DNA from: Saccoglossus kowalevskii
Lineage: Eukaryota > Hemichordata > Enteropneusta > Harrimaniidae
NCBI RefSeq assembly: GCF_000003605.2
Contig: NW_003109979.1
Span: 352,880-395,090 of the forward strand
Direction: 5' to 3'
Length of the DNA: 42,211 nucleotides
Shown here: positions 1 to 10,712 of the stretch, in pieces
Position numbering within the stretch: position 1 is the stretch's first letter
How the letters are laid out: each line of letters begins with the position of its first letter
Position numbers and translations under genes: made by a program
The notes under the pieces: model-generated
Database searches by the model: none
What the model was told of the DNA's origin: nothing
What the model saw: the letters and a program-made list of their open reading frames with translations, nothing else

Positions 1-240
1 TTATGAAACCTAGCTGTAGGAGATACATATATACACCACTTTATGAAATCTAGCTGTAGGAGATACATATATACACCACTTTATGAAATCTAGCTGCAGG
101 AGATACATATATACACCACTTTATGAAACCTAGCTGTAGGAGATACATAAATACACCACTTTATGAAATCTAGCTGCAGGAGATACATATATACATCACT
201 TTATGAAATCTAGCTGTAGGAGATACATATGTACACCAAT
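1..240. repeat. 40-bp minisatellite, six units, cut by window edge
   Basis: Six head-to-tail units of exactly 40 bases (starts at 1, 41, 81, 121, 161 and 201), each opening TTATGAAA and closing ATACACCACT or a one-base variant. Units differ at only a few positions, so the array is young or homogenised. It begins at base 1 and so continues to the left. It should lie in the intron upstream of the first visible ZYG11-like exon. Confidence 0.95.
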
Positions 241-685
241 TGAATGTAAAAAAAAACAGTAATTTTAGAGAACAATGTAATTTATGCTTCTCATATTAAC
301 AAGTGGGAGCACATTCAGTTTACGTCTTGTTTAAAACAAACATACTTCTTTTATAAGTACAATTTGTTTGGAAGATATTGATATATATTACTGTATCTAT
401 TTTGGTATCTGCCCATCACTGTTAAACTAGCCAGCCCTTTATTTTTGGGGAAGTTCCAAGAAATTTAAGTTAAAAAAAATAAACTCTAGATGTGTATAAA
501 GCTATGAGTTGGTTTGTTTTAATCTTTATCCTGCCAGCCCCATGTACTTTTACATTAACTTGATCAGGGAAAGGATAATAATAGAACATGCATTGATATG
601 TACAGTCAAATGCTGAGTGAGGGGTGTGCAGAGCAAGTCTTTCTTTTTGTTGATACATATTAAGCATACTATTGTCTCTTTTCAG
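241..685 (+). other. ZYG11B: Intron sequence upstream of first visible exon
   Basis: AT-rich sequence with no recognisable coding potential. It ends in a pyrimidine-rich tract and TTTTCAG acceptor at 685, and is the 3' part of an intron whose donor is off the window. Confidence 0.6.
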
Positions 686-844
686 TCATTTGATAGATTC
701 CGAGCCGCCAGATTAGTAATGGACTGTCTATGTACGTTTGAGGACGCCTCTATGAGTCGAATGGCTGTTGCAATCTGCTCTATACTTGCTGCTAAAATAT
801 CCACAGAGCAAACTGCCTTGCTTGGTAGTAAACCGTACATGAAG
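686..844 (+). CDS. ZYG11B: ZYG11-like coding exon (first visible)
   Basis: 53 codons, from SFDRFRAARL to GSKPYMK. The acceptor is TTTTCAG at 685 and the donor GTAAAA at 845, both phase 0. It holds the conserved MAVAICSILAAKIS armadillo helix. A reading frame starting at an ATG at 617 runs into it, but 617-685 is intron: the acceptor fits and the family continues upstream. Confidence 0.9.
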
Positions 845-3800
845 GTAAAACATACTGTGAAATCATTTTATTTTCACTGGTGTTTAATTTCACTATTTAC
901 GAGATTTTACCTACAGCGAAAATAGCGAAATTGAAAACCAGTGAATGATTTATGTGTTCATCGTACATGTAAATTGCTTGGTTTGGAAGAACTACTGCTA
1001 ATTGTTATATGGTGCACAGTGTGTATTGTTTCAATGGTCGCTAATGACCAGATGTTGCTCAGCTGTGAGACAAAACCTGAATAAATGAAGTACAATTGTT
1101 TACATTCATTAACGTACAGACCAGGAATTACGTTCTCTTCTAAAAACTGCTAGTAATGAACCAATTCTACCTTGTATCCGCAGAAACTTTTAGGTATCGT
1201 AAAGCGGAAAGCTGAGGAACGTGAAGCGGACGTTACACTGAAATTCACTCTAAGTGCGTTGTGGAATTTAACTGATGAATCACCGACTACTTGCAATATA
1301 TTTTTAAGTGAAGGTGGATTAGAACTTCTTATGCATATATTAGAGGTAGGTAACAATGAGAACATAGTTCGTACTTTACATTGGAATGTTCAGAACATAG
1401 TTCATAATCCACATTAGAACATTTCAAACATAGTTCATACTCCACATTAGAACATTTAGAACATAGTTCATACTCCACATTAGAACATAGTTCATACTTC
1501 ACATTAGAACATTTAAAACATATTTCATACTTCACATTAGAACATAGTTCATACTTCACATTAGAACATTTAGAACATAGTTCATACTTCACATTAGAAC
1601 ATAGTTCATACTTCACAGAACATTTAAAACATATTTCATACTTCACATTAGAACATAGTTCATACTTCACATTAGAACATTTAGAACATAGTTCATACTT
1701 CACAATAGAACATTTAGAACATAGTTCATACTTCACATTAGAACATTTAGAACATAGTTCATACTCCACATTAGAACATTTAGAACATAGTTCATACTTC
1801 ACATTAGAACATTTAGAACATATTTCATACTTCACATTAGAACATTTAGAACATAGTTCATACTCCACATTAGAACATTTAGAACATAGTTCATACTCCA
1901 CATTAGAACATTTAGAACATAGTTCATACTCCACATTAGAACATAGTTCATACTTCACATTAGAACATTTAAAACATATTTCATACTTCACATTAGAACA
2001 TAGTTCATACTTCACATTAGAACATTTAGAACATAGTTCATACTCCACATTAGAACATTTAGAACATAGTTCATACTTCACATTAGAACATTTAGAACAT
2101 AGTTCATACTTCACATTAGAACATTTAAAACATATTTCATACTTCACATTAGAACATTTAGAACATAGTTCATACTTCACATTAGAACATTTAAAACATA
2201 GTTCATACTTCACATTAGAACATAGTTCATACTTCACATTAGAACATTTAAAACATAGTTCATACTTCACATTAGAACATTTAGAACATAGTTCATACTT
2301 CACATTAGAACATTTAGAACATAGTTCATACTTCACATTAGAACATTTAGAACATAGTTCATACTTCACATTAGAACATTTAAAACATAGTTCATACTTC
2401 ACATTAGAACATTTAAAACATAGTTCATACTTCACATTAGAACATTTAGAACATAGTTCATACTTCACATTAGAACATTTAGAACATAGTTCATACTTCA
2501 CATTAGAATATTTATAACATAGTTCATACTTCACATTAGAACATTTTAGAACATAGTTCATACTTCACATTAGAACATTTAGAACATAGTTCATACTTCA
2601 CATTAGAACATTTAGAACATAGTTCATACTTCACATTAGAACATTTAGAACATAGTTCATACTTCACATTAGAACATTTAGAACACATTACATTCCATTT
2701 CTTTATATACATGTATAATTGAGGTATTTGAACTCTGATATAGTTGTATCAATCTAGAAAGTGTGGGTAGATCCTCTGAATCGATTCTACGGTAGAAATC
2801 GTTGTGTTGTTTGAAACCTAAAATGATCAGTGTAGTGTGCTTGGGACTAATTGGTACAACAAATGGTGTGTATTCAACACGCTCCATGGATTTTATATTT
2901 TTGAACACCTTCCAGTATTAATTGCGTCAGTTATATCCATATACAATGTAGCCAGTAATGGCGTTATATTCGGCATGTATGAATGAGAGGCTAGGGTGAT
3001 AATTTATTAATGAACATTGGACTTAGGCATCAGGCGACAGTGAAAGGACGTCATTTGATTCTATAATAAGCATCTCAAATAGAAAAAGATATAATGAGTT
3101 TTAAATAAAAACGAACAAGAGTGCATTGCTTGCAAATGATCTACAGTACGGTGAAACTTGTTTCCTAATTGAATATCGTACTTGTTTTTGAGGTGTTACA
3201 AACATTGATTGTTACTCAGTTGTCATTGTAATGACATACAATTAATTTGTTGGTGTGAAATCAATTAGAGTTTATCTGTATCTTCTCACCTGATACGTCA
3301 AGTGTGTTTTTACCCAATTCATCAGAATCCTCTGAATTCAACACAAAAGTGTTTCATCAATGTTAAAGTATGATATGATTTTTATGGAAAAACTGCAGGA
3401 TTTGTTTTTAAAAAACAAGAAATAAGAAGTAATCTTTGGAAGATAAATCAGAGCATTCAAGAAGTTTTAAACCAGAAGTATGGCATTCTTGAATACTTAG
3501 ATTGAATTCTAATTTAAGTGTCAGAAACGATATAGAAACGTTCCAATATTAATTCCTGAATTAGAATATTTACAGTAATCCCCAGTAGATGATATTTGTT
3601 TGTGAGCAGAGTTGAAAGTTGACGGTCATTGCTTTGCATTGTATGTAAATCAACAACAAACACACTTTACTCACATGATCATACCGGTACATCTTATTGG
3701 GAGCCAAGTTGAAAAGGTATACTACAAAGAACTGTCAACCTTTAAATATCAAGCTGAGACAGAATACATACATAGTAGTAGTTAGTGTTTATAGATGCAC

Positions 3801-6800
3801 TTAATATCAAACTAAATATTAAACAAATGTAATGCCTCCAGCTTCATTTCACTCTAGATACCATTATTAGATGTGTAGTGTAATGGTTTCCATGGCCAGT
3901 GTTCTTATACTGTGAAATTGACTAATTTTCATTGGGTTTAAATTTTGTTGATTTACCATTTCAGGCATTTTCAGTGGGTTTTAAATTCACGGTTTTATCA
4001 TTAAGATAATGTGCTGAATTTTACATATTCACTGGGTTTTATTTTAGTTTATTTTCCAGTCAGTGAAATAAGCCAAATTAAAATCCAGTGAATAATTGAC
4101 CCCTTTACAGTAATTTTTTTAAAAAAGGACTTTAATAATTGAAATGTTTTCTAAAATCAGAAAGTAATTACCCTCTCCCCCTGTTTATTATAATATTGCT
4201 GAATTGAAATATATGTTCTGTAGCATTGATGTGTACGTACACGTGTTATTCAGAAGACGCTAACTCTTGCATTCTTTTGACTTCTAGTCCATGATAATAT
4301 ATTGTTGTTGTGTTTATTTTTTTTGTAGATTTTTCCAAATGAAACTGCCTTGGAAACCAAAGTGCTTGGATTGATTGTGAGTATAGTTCGTTAATTCTCT
4401 GCTCCAATGATTTAGCTTCTGTGACACTTAAATATCAAGGTCAGAAATAATAATCCTGTCTGAGCAATCAAGTTGTTTGCATACGATTTATAGCTTGCAT
4501 GAATTATTAGGCGCCTGAGCTCAGCTTTCTAGGTCGTATCGACTTTACAGTCTCCATCCATTTTACTATGATTGTAAACGCCATTAGTATTATGCCATTT
4601 TAGTAATTTATGGTGGTGCAATGGTTTAAAAACAGTTCAAATTCCCAAGGACACAGTGTCAATGGTCATTTCTTTTTATATTGCACTACATGAAAAAAGT
4701 TTTAAATAACATTAAAAGTTGACAGGAAGGTTTTCAGTTATAATACATGGAGTAACATGGGCTAATTATAATCTTTATGTATCTGTATATTGTAGAATAC
4801 TTTATTTTCGCTTAGAATTTATTTTCGCTACTTTCACTGAAGGAATGTTTCAGACCCTTTTTCTTATATTTTACCGTCAACTCATCAAAAATCAGTGAAA
4901 ATTAATTCCATACAAAACACCCAAAAATTCTATTCAGCGTATAGTATTTTACAGTATATAATTCTTGGTGCTATGGACGACATTAGGTCAGAGTTCCATT
5001 TCTCTGAGAATGAGCGTAATTGCTACCAGGGATCTTTACATGGGCCTTGTTGTAGTATTGCCAACATTATTCTTTCACACTATATTAGCTCAGCTGGTTT
5101 ACTTTTTAACACTTGTTGTATTGATCACCTACTTTACAAACCATTTGGGCCGGTATCAGCTGCGCTACTCAGTCTCGTATCTGTCATGCTGTGACAAGCA
5201 GTGGTTTTGCTGTTTTATACTACAAGGGCTATTTTTTATCTATAAATAACTTACATTGTGTATGGCCGTTCATTTATTACAATAATACTTGTATTCTGGT
5301 TTAGGAGCCTGTTTTTGCTCGTTGGAAATCATTCTGTGTGAAATTATTTGCCATGTATTGTAAAAAAATTTAAATAAATTAAAAAATTTAAAACAAGCGT
5401 GGATAGCATAATCAGTTAATTTATTTTATAAATTTTTCTAATTTTCATAATTACCAGTACAGTATATTGCTCGCATAATGACAACTTTGTGAACTTCTTC
5501 AATAGCAGTTGAATTATATCTCTAGTCTGTTCTAGAATTCCTGCTATTTGAAACAAAAATAAAACGTGCATTAACAGATCTTTTGAATTTGATATCTTGA
5601 CATTTGTCAACTACAACATGTACACTGTAGTGTCACTATATAAAAGCATATTTACATGGATGAACTCTATAATATTGATTTATTTCTTGAGATAAGTAGC
5701 TTCAATATACAGTACCAGTGGGTGTGAAAAACAACGTACAAATTGATTACTAATATATAGGTTACGTACTCCAGGCAAGAAGGTTAATGTCAAAGGTACA
5801 AAAAAACCAATTTGTGTTGATGGTGATTGTATCTCGTCAACTGTTTTTTATTTCCACTTTAATACAATACACCCTCCAGGACAAAAATTACAACAACGTT
5901 GTGAACACTTCTATTTGAATATCACTAATAGTATACTGTAATACTGTAAAATAATTTATTTTAGCAGGAAGTAATTTTCACTGAGTAGTCTTTTTGGGCG
6001 TTTTGTATGGAATTTATTTTCACTGATTTTTGACGACTTGAATGTGTAAAATATAGGAAAAATGGTATATTCGCTGGTTTTTATTTTCACTGAATTATTC
6101 CTTCAGCGAAAACAGCGAAAATTAATTCCAAGCGAAAATAAAGTATTCAACAGTACCGTACCTAAATGAAATCGCTCAATTGAAACAGTTTTCACATTTA
6201 TATTACTGTTGTCATAATCAAAAAAAATAAAAAACTGTGTCTGTCACTGCATTTAGGAAAATAAATTGTCCAAGAATGTTTTTATTTTACTGGGTTTATA
6301 ATGTATATCTGGCACTTTCAGATTTGTATGTACAATTTGTAGTACACTGACTTGAGCAGATAAGGGTTGAACTATATGTGTAAATACAATTCTCAATATA
6401 AATTTAACTCTAATTTAACAATGTTCTGCCAACGATGTATGGCGAGATTAAAATTGTGAAATGCAAGTTTGTCAGAATTAACCTTTATACTTCATTAACC
6501 TTTTCACCACTAGACTTTCTTACCCGAATTTGTCTACACTTTTTATTTTATATTCTTTAATATTTCTGGAAATGAACCCTAATTTTGGAGCCAACAGGCA
6601 AAATTTGGGTTAATTTTCTACTAACAAAAATTGGGCTATTTTTGTCCCAATTTTCTGAAGAAAAGTGCAGGCTATAAATGGAAGTATTTTGTAAATTTGT
6701 GATGGAAATACTGTAAAGGGGTCAATTATTCACTGGATTTTAATTTTGCTTATTTCACTGACTGGAAAATGTGCTAAATTAAAACCCAGTGAATATGTAA

Positions 6801-9800
6801 AATTCAGCATAGAACACATTATCTAAATAAAACTGTGTATTTAAAACCCAGTGAATATGCCTGAAATGGTAAATCAGCGAAATTTAAACCCGGTGAAAAT
6901 TAGTCATTTTACAGTAGGTGAAAATACTGAAGGTAATGGGAAAAACACAAGACGTCTCTGCTAAGCACCATTAAATACCATAAATTGCCCACAGATATCA
7001 TTCCCACCCACCCACACACACATACATACACACCCACACTCTAGAAACACAAACGTACACTCAAAAAACCATTAGCTACAATTCAAATCCACTTGGTTTT
7101 ACTCAGTTGACGTAATTAAATGTCAATAATTTTTAAAAAAAAATAAAAATAATGACTATCAATTCAGAAATGGTTGAAAATTTTTTTACAATTTTTTTGT
7201 TTCTGTTTATTCACTGTACATGTTGTAGCTTCTTGACAGCCGGGTTTTTCAGATTTGCAAATTATTACATCATATTCATTTCATCAATTGATGGTTGTCC
7301 TAGCAATGCATACTACTTGCTCCAAGCAATGATATAATCATTTCGCAGATATAAGGTTTCAAGAATTATTACAGCATTTTTGTCTTTTTAAATCGTACGT
7401 ATATCATTGCCCCAAACAATGATACAAGTTCACAAATGTAATTCCTGTTGTGAACTTTCTTGATTTGAAGAGAAAATTTTGCAAAAGTCATGATTTTCAC
7501 TGATTTGAAAATTTGTCGTGCGAAATTAAATTAAAATTTACAGTATATCTTTTCAAAGGACACTTTCTGACGGTTGTCATAACTACGCATACCGGTAACT
7601 GCTTTACATGCACCACATCTATAAATGAATAAATGATGACAAAGACAATCGTGTAATCAAAAAATAAAAGTTGGCCACCTAAGCATTTTTTTTTTGCTTC
7701 AAATCTTATATTCAGAATAGGTAATTTGAAAATCAATCCAACTACAACTGCTGGAGTAAGTAAATTAGCTAAGGAGCACACCAGTAAAGATTACCGGTAA
7801 ATATTTTTTCAAATAATGGGCAGCTCGACCAAACTATATCTTTAATATATTATTGAAATCTTAATGTTTTGCCTTCTTTGGGAAGCAGATACAAAATACC
7901 TGTGAATATGCACACCATTTTGGTTGCTAAGAGACTAGCCTGATGTACCTAAGGATATATATATACCGGTACTTAGTTTCACCGGCAATATCCCAATAAA
8001 GTGAAAATTAGTATTGCGGTCACACAGCACATATATTTCGTATTCGATGTGTGATTACATACACAGTAATGGCTTTTTGATAATCATCACTTTCTAACCA
8101 TTTATTCAATTAAAAATATATTATGAGGTAATTACTTAGAATAACGTAAAGTAAGCACAAAGGCAGAATGTTAATCAACGCTTAGCGGACGTTGATGCGT
8201 TTCCAATACTGCCTATTAAAAGTTCATACTTTACAGTAATCTTGAAGTAACCACTATATTATACGTTTTTGCTTGTAGTAATAACTTAATAATAATGAGA
8301 AATGTTTTGTGTGGTGCGAACGTTTGCGTCTCACGCTACACCGCTTCTGTATACAAAAGAAAATGTTCGTAAATGTGATACACATTTTCCAAATAAGGAA
8401 GACTTTCGAATGTGTCCATTAAACTTTCAAACATATCCGTACAGCATTTTACAGATTCTATTGTTGTCAATGGCAGATGTATAATAATTTGAAATATCTC
8501 CTTCTTTTTCACAGAATAACATTGCTGAAGTCAAAGAACTTAGGCATACACTCTTGCGAAATGATTTCATACACCATGTAAAGTAAGTTCTAACAAGTGT
8601 TTTGACTTGAATCGTAGAGTCTCCAAGCATGAAATCATAGCAACCTCATTTTTGGGATCACTTTCAGTGACTAAAGTTTTGATTCTAATTATTAGGCATC
8701 TTCTCGAAGGAGATCAGATAGAAGTGAGTTACTTTGCTGCTGGTATTGTTGCTCATATCACTTGTAGTGTTGGACCTGATGGATGGACTTTATCAGCTGA
8801 CCTCAGACAACAACTATTACAATCACTGGTAAGAAATATTTAAGTGTCAGTGCCGATGTGATGCGTCACTGAGCCGATGTGATGCGTCACTGAGCCTATA
8901 TGATGCGTCACTGAGTCGTTATGATGTGTCACTGAGCCGTTATGATGCATCACTGAGCTGTTGTGATGCGTCACTGAGCTGATGTGATGCATCACTGAGC
9001 CGCTATGATGCGTCACTGAGCCGATGTGACGCATTGATTACACTACAAGTAATTCTCTGGCCCATCTTAAGAAAGTCAGTCGTACATTGATATAGTTATC
9101 ATCTTCTCATGATTAGGGAATTTGTAATTTGGTTATGGCCACATTCATCCTTAAAAGGCGGTGGTCGATGTGCCGTGTCCTGTTTGATATGGGACTCATA
9201 GCGACGTATACAACACGTGTAAAATACATTTGTTTGTTCACACAAAATTCAGACACTGTGTGATGACCCCTGCAATTTACCGGGTAATGCAAGATTAAGT
9301 CAGATTATAAACAAAATAAGTGTGAAACTGAAAGATATCCCAACATTTTAGTTTACGACTTTAACTGCAGCCTCATGCAATCTAAATTTTGTCTTGAAGG
9401 CCCCTCTCCTCAGCAGCTCATTTAGAATACATTTCTTAAAGACATTACTTTTAATTACTACATGGAAATCTACAGCTTAATTTCACACACTGAGATCTAT
9501 CGGGCCATTGCCCAGTGGTGATATACATTGTAATTGAAATATCAATCCAATCATTTGATGGAGTGTAATGAATACAAATCTATGATAGCCAGTGGGTGTA
9601 ATGAGCATATCTATGTTTGGTGTTCACAGAACGATGCCATTCGTAGCTGGGAAAATCCTAAAGGTGAAATGGTAGCCTACAGATCATTCAGTCCATTCTT
9701 TCCATTGCTGGCCCCAGATGGTATACCCGAAGTACAGCTCTGGGCTGTCTGGGCTATACATCATGTCTGCACCAAAAACGGTAAGTTGATTTAATTAGGC

Positions 9801-10209
9801 CACTACATTTGGCAGTGTGTAGTTGTTGTTTTTTTGTGTGCAAATAATTTGCTTGTACGTAAATAACCAAGACGTGTCCATGTTCAAATTAAGTTGCTGA
9901 TCAGCTGATATCAGTTTGCCATATCTCTACTCAAAACTTTTCAATACCTTCACCTTGGTAAGGAGGCAGAAGTAATGGACAATGTATTTTCCGGTCAGGT
10001 ACTCATTTCTCCATTTGTTGTTTGTTTTAATTTATAAGTGCTTGTTTTATGCCGCAGGTTTGCGTTACAGTCCAATGCTAATAAAGGAAGGAGGTGTTAC
10101 TGTGCTGGAGAGACTGTTAGCTTGCAAAACTGTCTGTGGCCAGGTGCGTACAATTGGTGACAATATACTGCAGGTACTACAACAGCATTTACCGACAACC
10201 ATCCTGTAA
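686..10209 (+). CDS. ZYG11B: ZYG11-family Cullin-2 substrate receptor, 3' part (7 exons)
   Basis: Joining 686-844, 1184-1345, 4329-4376, 8515-8582, 8696-8828, 9630-9780 and 10058-10209 gives 873 nt, 290 residues plus TAA, with every junction phase matching. Known of the family: ZYG11B and ZER1 are substrate receptors of Cullin-2/Elongin B/C ubiquitin ligases and read N-terminal glycine degrons with C-terminal armadillo-like repeats. Seen here: ordered family blocks AICSILAAKISTEQTA, EEREADVTLKF, ALWNLTDESPTTC, LGLINNIAEV, IEVSYFAAGIVAH, EMVAYRSFSPFFPLL and VQLWAVWAIHHVC. The WNLTD and NNIAE motifs, which from memory hold the glycine-degron pocket residues of human ZYG11B (W522, N523, D526, N567, E570), are intact. 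The visible part is roughly the last 40% of the usual ~740 residues; the VHL-box and leucine-rich-repeat exons must lie to the left. ZYG11B fits slightly better than ZER1, but paralogue assignment needs a tree. Family certain, paralogue moderate. Confidence 0.9.
845..1183 (+). other. ZYG11B: Short intron with MITE-like fragment
   Basis: A 339-base intron. From about 851 to 945 it carries a copy of the same inverted-repeat family as 29500-29690, opening TACTGTGAAATCATT and closing near a CCAGTGAATGATTT segment. The right terminus is eroded. Confidence 0.6.
1184..1345 (+). CDS. ZYG11B: ZYG11-like coding exon with WNLTD motif
   Basis: 54 codons in phase 0, from KLLGIVKRKAEEREADV to LMHILE. The acceptor is CCGCAG at 1183 and the donor GTAGGT at 1346. 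It contains ALWNLTDESPTTC; W, N and D of WNLTD correspond to degron-pocket positions in human ZYG11B. The minisatellite starts about 15 bases after the donor. Confidence 0.92.
1361..2686. repeat. 33-bp intronic minisatellite (24-bp variants), about 40 units
   Basis: Dense tandem array built from the 9-base submotif TTAGAACAT (one or two copies) plus the 15-base AGTTCATACTTCACA. Units are therefore 33 or 24 bases, nearly always multiples of three. Variants include TTTAAAACAT, CTCCACA and one-base substitutions. Because the length changes keep frame, the minus strand stays open for 410 codons (2561 to 1329). A one-base gain near 2540 breaks that frame. Confidence 0.97.
2687..4328 (+). other. 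ZYG11B: Remainder of ZYG11-like intron
   Basis: AT-rich intron with no coding signal apart from the inverted-repeat element at 3908-4112 (listed separately). It ends in a T-rich tract and TTTTGTAG acceptor at 4328. Confidence 0.6.
3908..4112 (-). mobile_element. MITE-like element, family A, reverse copy
   Basis: About 205 bases bounded by TACTGTGAAA and TTTACAGTA, with internal inverted CACTGGGTTTTA / TAAAATCCAGTG motifs. It is the reverse complement of the 6709-6916 and 35757-35964 copies along its length. The flanking TA on both sides fits a TA target duplication as in Tc1/mariner-type elements (inference). No coding capacity. Confidence 0.75.
4329..4376 (+). CDS. ZYG11B: 48-nt ZYG11-like microexon
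   Basis: Sixteen codons in phase 0 (IFPNETALETKVLGLI) between acceptor TTTTTGTAG and donor GTGAGT. It has no start codon and is too short for ORF finders, but fills exactly the gap between MHILE and NNIAEV in the family alignment. Introns of about 3.0 and 4.1 kb flank it. Confidence 0.9.
4788..4956 (+). mobile_element. MITE-like element, family B, shortened copy
   Basis: Starts ATTGTAGAATACTTTATTTT and ends TATTTTACAGTA, with repeated TTTTCGCT and AAATCAGTGAAAAT motifs shared with 17573-17785. It is missing part of the middle compared with that copy. Confidence 0.65.
5942..6155 (-). mobile_element. MITE-like element, family B, reverse copy
   Basis: Starts TACTGTAAAATAATTTATTT and ends AAAGTATTCAACAGTA. 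The internal GGGCGTTTTGTATGGAAT matches the reverse complement of the 17573-17785 and 4788-4956 copies. No coding capacity. Confidence 0.7.
6495..6935 (+). mobile_element. Family C repeat interrupted by a family A insertion
   Basis: Starts TTAACCTTTTCACCAC and follows the 11480-11742 copy through TATTTCTGGAAATGA and TGTCCCAATTTTCTGAAG as far as TTTGTGATGGAAA at 6708, where family A begins. The sequence just after the insertion (GGTGAAAATACTGAA) resembles the missing family C end (GGTGAAATGGTTAA in the 26.3-kb copy). Confidence 0.6.
6709..6916 (+). mobile_element. MITE-like element, family A, nested copy
   Basis: About 208 bases from TACTGTAAAGGGG to TCATTTTACAGTA. The left and right parts carry inverted CACTGGATTTTAATTT / AAATTAAAACCCAGTG motifs. 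TA flanks both ends. It sits inside a family C copy, so it inserted later. Confidence 0.8.
8515..8582 (+). CDS. ZYG11B: ZYG11-like coding exon with NNIAEV motif
   Basis: Acceptor TTTTTCACAG at 8514, donor GTAAGT at 8583, ending in phase 2. It encodes NNIAEVKELRHTLLRNDFIH, then HV and the first two bases of a Lys codon. N and E of NNIAE match degron-pocket positions of ZYG11B. Confidence 0.9.
8696..8828 (+). CDS. ZYG11B: ZYG11-like coding exon with EVSYFAAGIVAH motif
   Basis: Opens with one base that completes the split Lys codon, then HLLEGDQIEVSYFAAGIVAH to LRQQLLQSL. The acceptor is TATTAG at 8695 and the donor GTAAGA at 8829. The preceding intron is only 113 bases. EVSYFAAGIVAH is a hallmark block of ZYG11 and ZER1. 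Confidence 0.92.
8850..9034. repeat. 21-bp palindromic minisatellite, about nine units
   Basis: Tandem units of GATGTGATGCGTCACTGAGCC type, beginning about 20 bases after a splice donor. Each unit holds the near-palindrome GTGATGCGTCAC; the variant GTGATGCATCAC (near 8980) is a perfect 12-base palindrome. The array ends at GATGTGACGCATTG. Confidence 0.93.
9035..9629 (+). other. ZYG11B: Rest of the ZYG11-like intron after the minisatellite
   Basis: AT-rich sequence with nothing coding that I can support. An open frame starts at 9534 and runs into the next exon, but the TGTTCACAG acceptor at 9629 and family similarity place the exon start at 9630. Confidence 0.6.
9630..9780 (+). CDS. ZYG11B: ZYG11-like coding exon with MVAYRSF and WAVWA motifs
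   Basis: Phase 0 in, phase 1 out (donor GTAAGT at 9781). It encodes NDAIRSWENPKGEMVAYRSF and later VQLWAVWAIHHVCTKN, both diagnostic of the family. The loop between PLL and VQL (APDGIPE) is shorter than I remember in vertebrate ZYG11B. Confidence 0.93.
10058..10209 (+). CDS. ZYG11B: Last ZYG11-like coding exon with stop
   Basis: Acceptor GCCGCAG at 10057. The first two bases complete a Gly codon, followed by LRYSPMLIKEGG and ending QQHLPTTIL plus TAA at 10207-10209. The block RY-SPML-I-EGG matches the family. The tail is short, ending soon after the helix that aligns with the final armadillo helix. Confidence 0.88.
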
Positions 10210-10706
10210 AGAGAAGTCTAAATTTACACTACCACGAGTGCTATTTCTTTCCACGATTATATTGGTAGTTGTCATCAATTGTTATAATGTGCTGTCATCT
10301 CTGTTTTATATTAGTACAGTCCAGCTTCATAACTTGGTCTCTAATATTAGAGTTGATTCCAAACTTTGTAGGGAGGGAGGGAGGTATGAGGGAGGGTAGT
10401 ATAATTATTGCTACATTACAGTGCTGTACTGTTTTTAGTATGATTCATATGCAAATGCATGTTAATCTGTCAACATGCCAGTTGAATGTCGAGACAACGA
10501 TCAGCATTATTCAATATTTCGCTATTCACCTGCTGTTGAATATTCCCGAATATAATTCTGTATTTCAGAAAAGCATTTTCCAGAGATCCCATAGCATTAC
10601 TGAGATATCAATCTATGTGATCAAAAGGTGCATTTAACAATGAACCCAGCAATAGATTTAACAAAAATTCCTAGAAGCCAGCGATCACATCCATCTGTAC
10701 CCTGGA

Positions 10707-10712
10707 AATAAA
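10707..10712 (+). promoter_or_regulatory. ZYG11B: Candidate poly(A) signal for the ZYG11-like gene
   Basis: Canonical AATAAA about 500 bases after the stop codon, at a plausible distance for a 3' UTR. The motif is common in AT-rich DNA, so transcript evidence would be needed. Confidence 0.3.

Larger units (their letters stand above)
4377..8514 (+). other. ZYG11B: 4.1-kb ZYG11-like intron
   Basis: No convincing exon. It holds family B elements (4788-4956, 5942-6155), a family C element interrupted by a family A element (6495-6916), a CA/CCCACA-rich tract near 7002-7042 and three of the seven TACCGGTA palindromes (7590, 7792, 7964). Short frames inside it have no family similarity I recognise. 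Confidence 0.65.

Noticed and set aside
1329-2561. 410-codon minus-strand frame as a real protein gene
   Set aside because: It consists of an intronic minisatellite plus antisense of a conserved exon. The open frame follows from units being multiples of three. Kept only as a finding.
4895-5249. Two overlapping plus-strand frames in the ZYG11-like intron
   Set aside because: They start inside a family B repeat and have no family similarity or splice signals that fit the gene's phase.
10269-10637. 122-codon frame after the ZYG11-like stop
   Set aside because: No domain, no splice context, low-complexity composition; most likely 3' UTR or flank.
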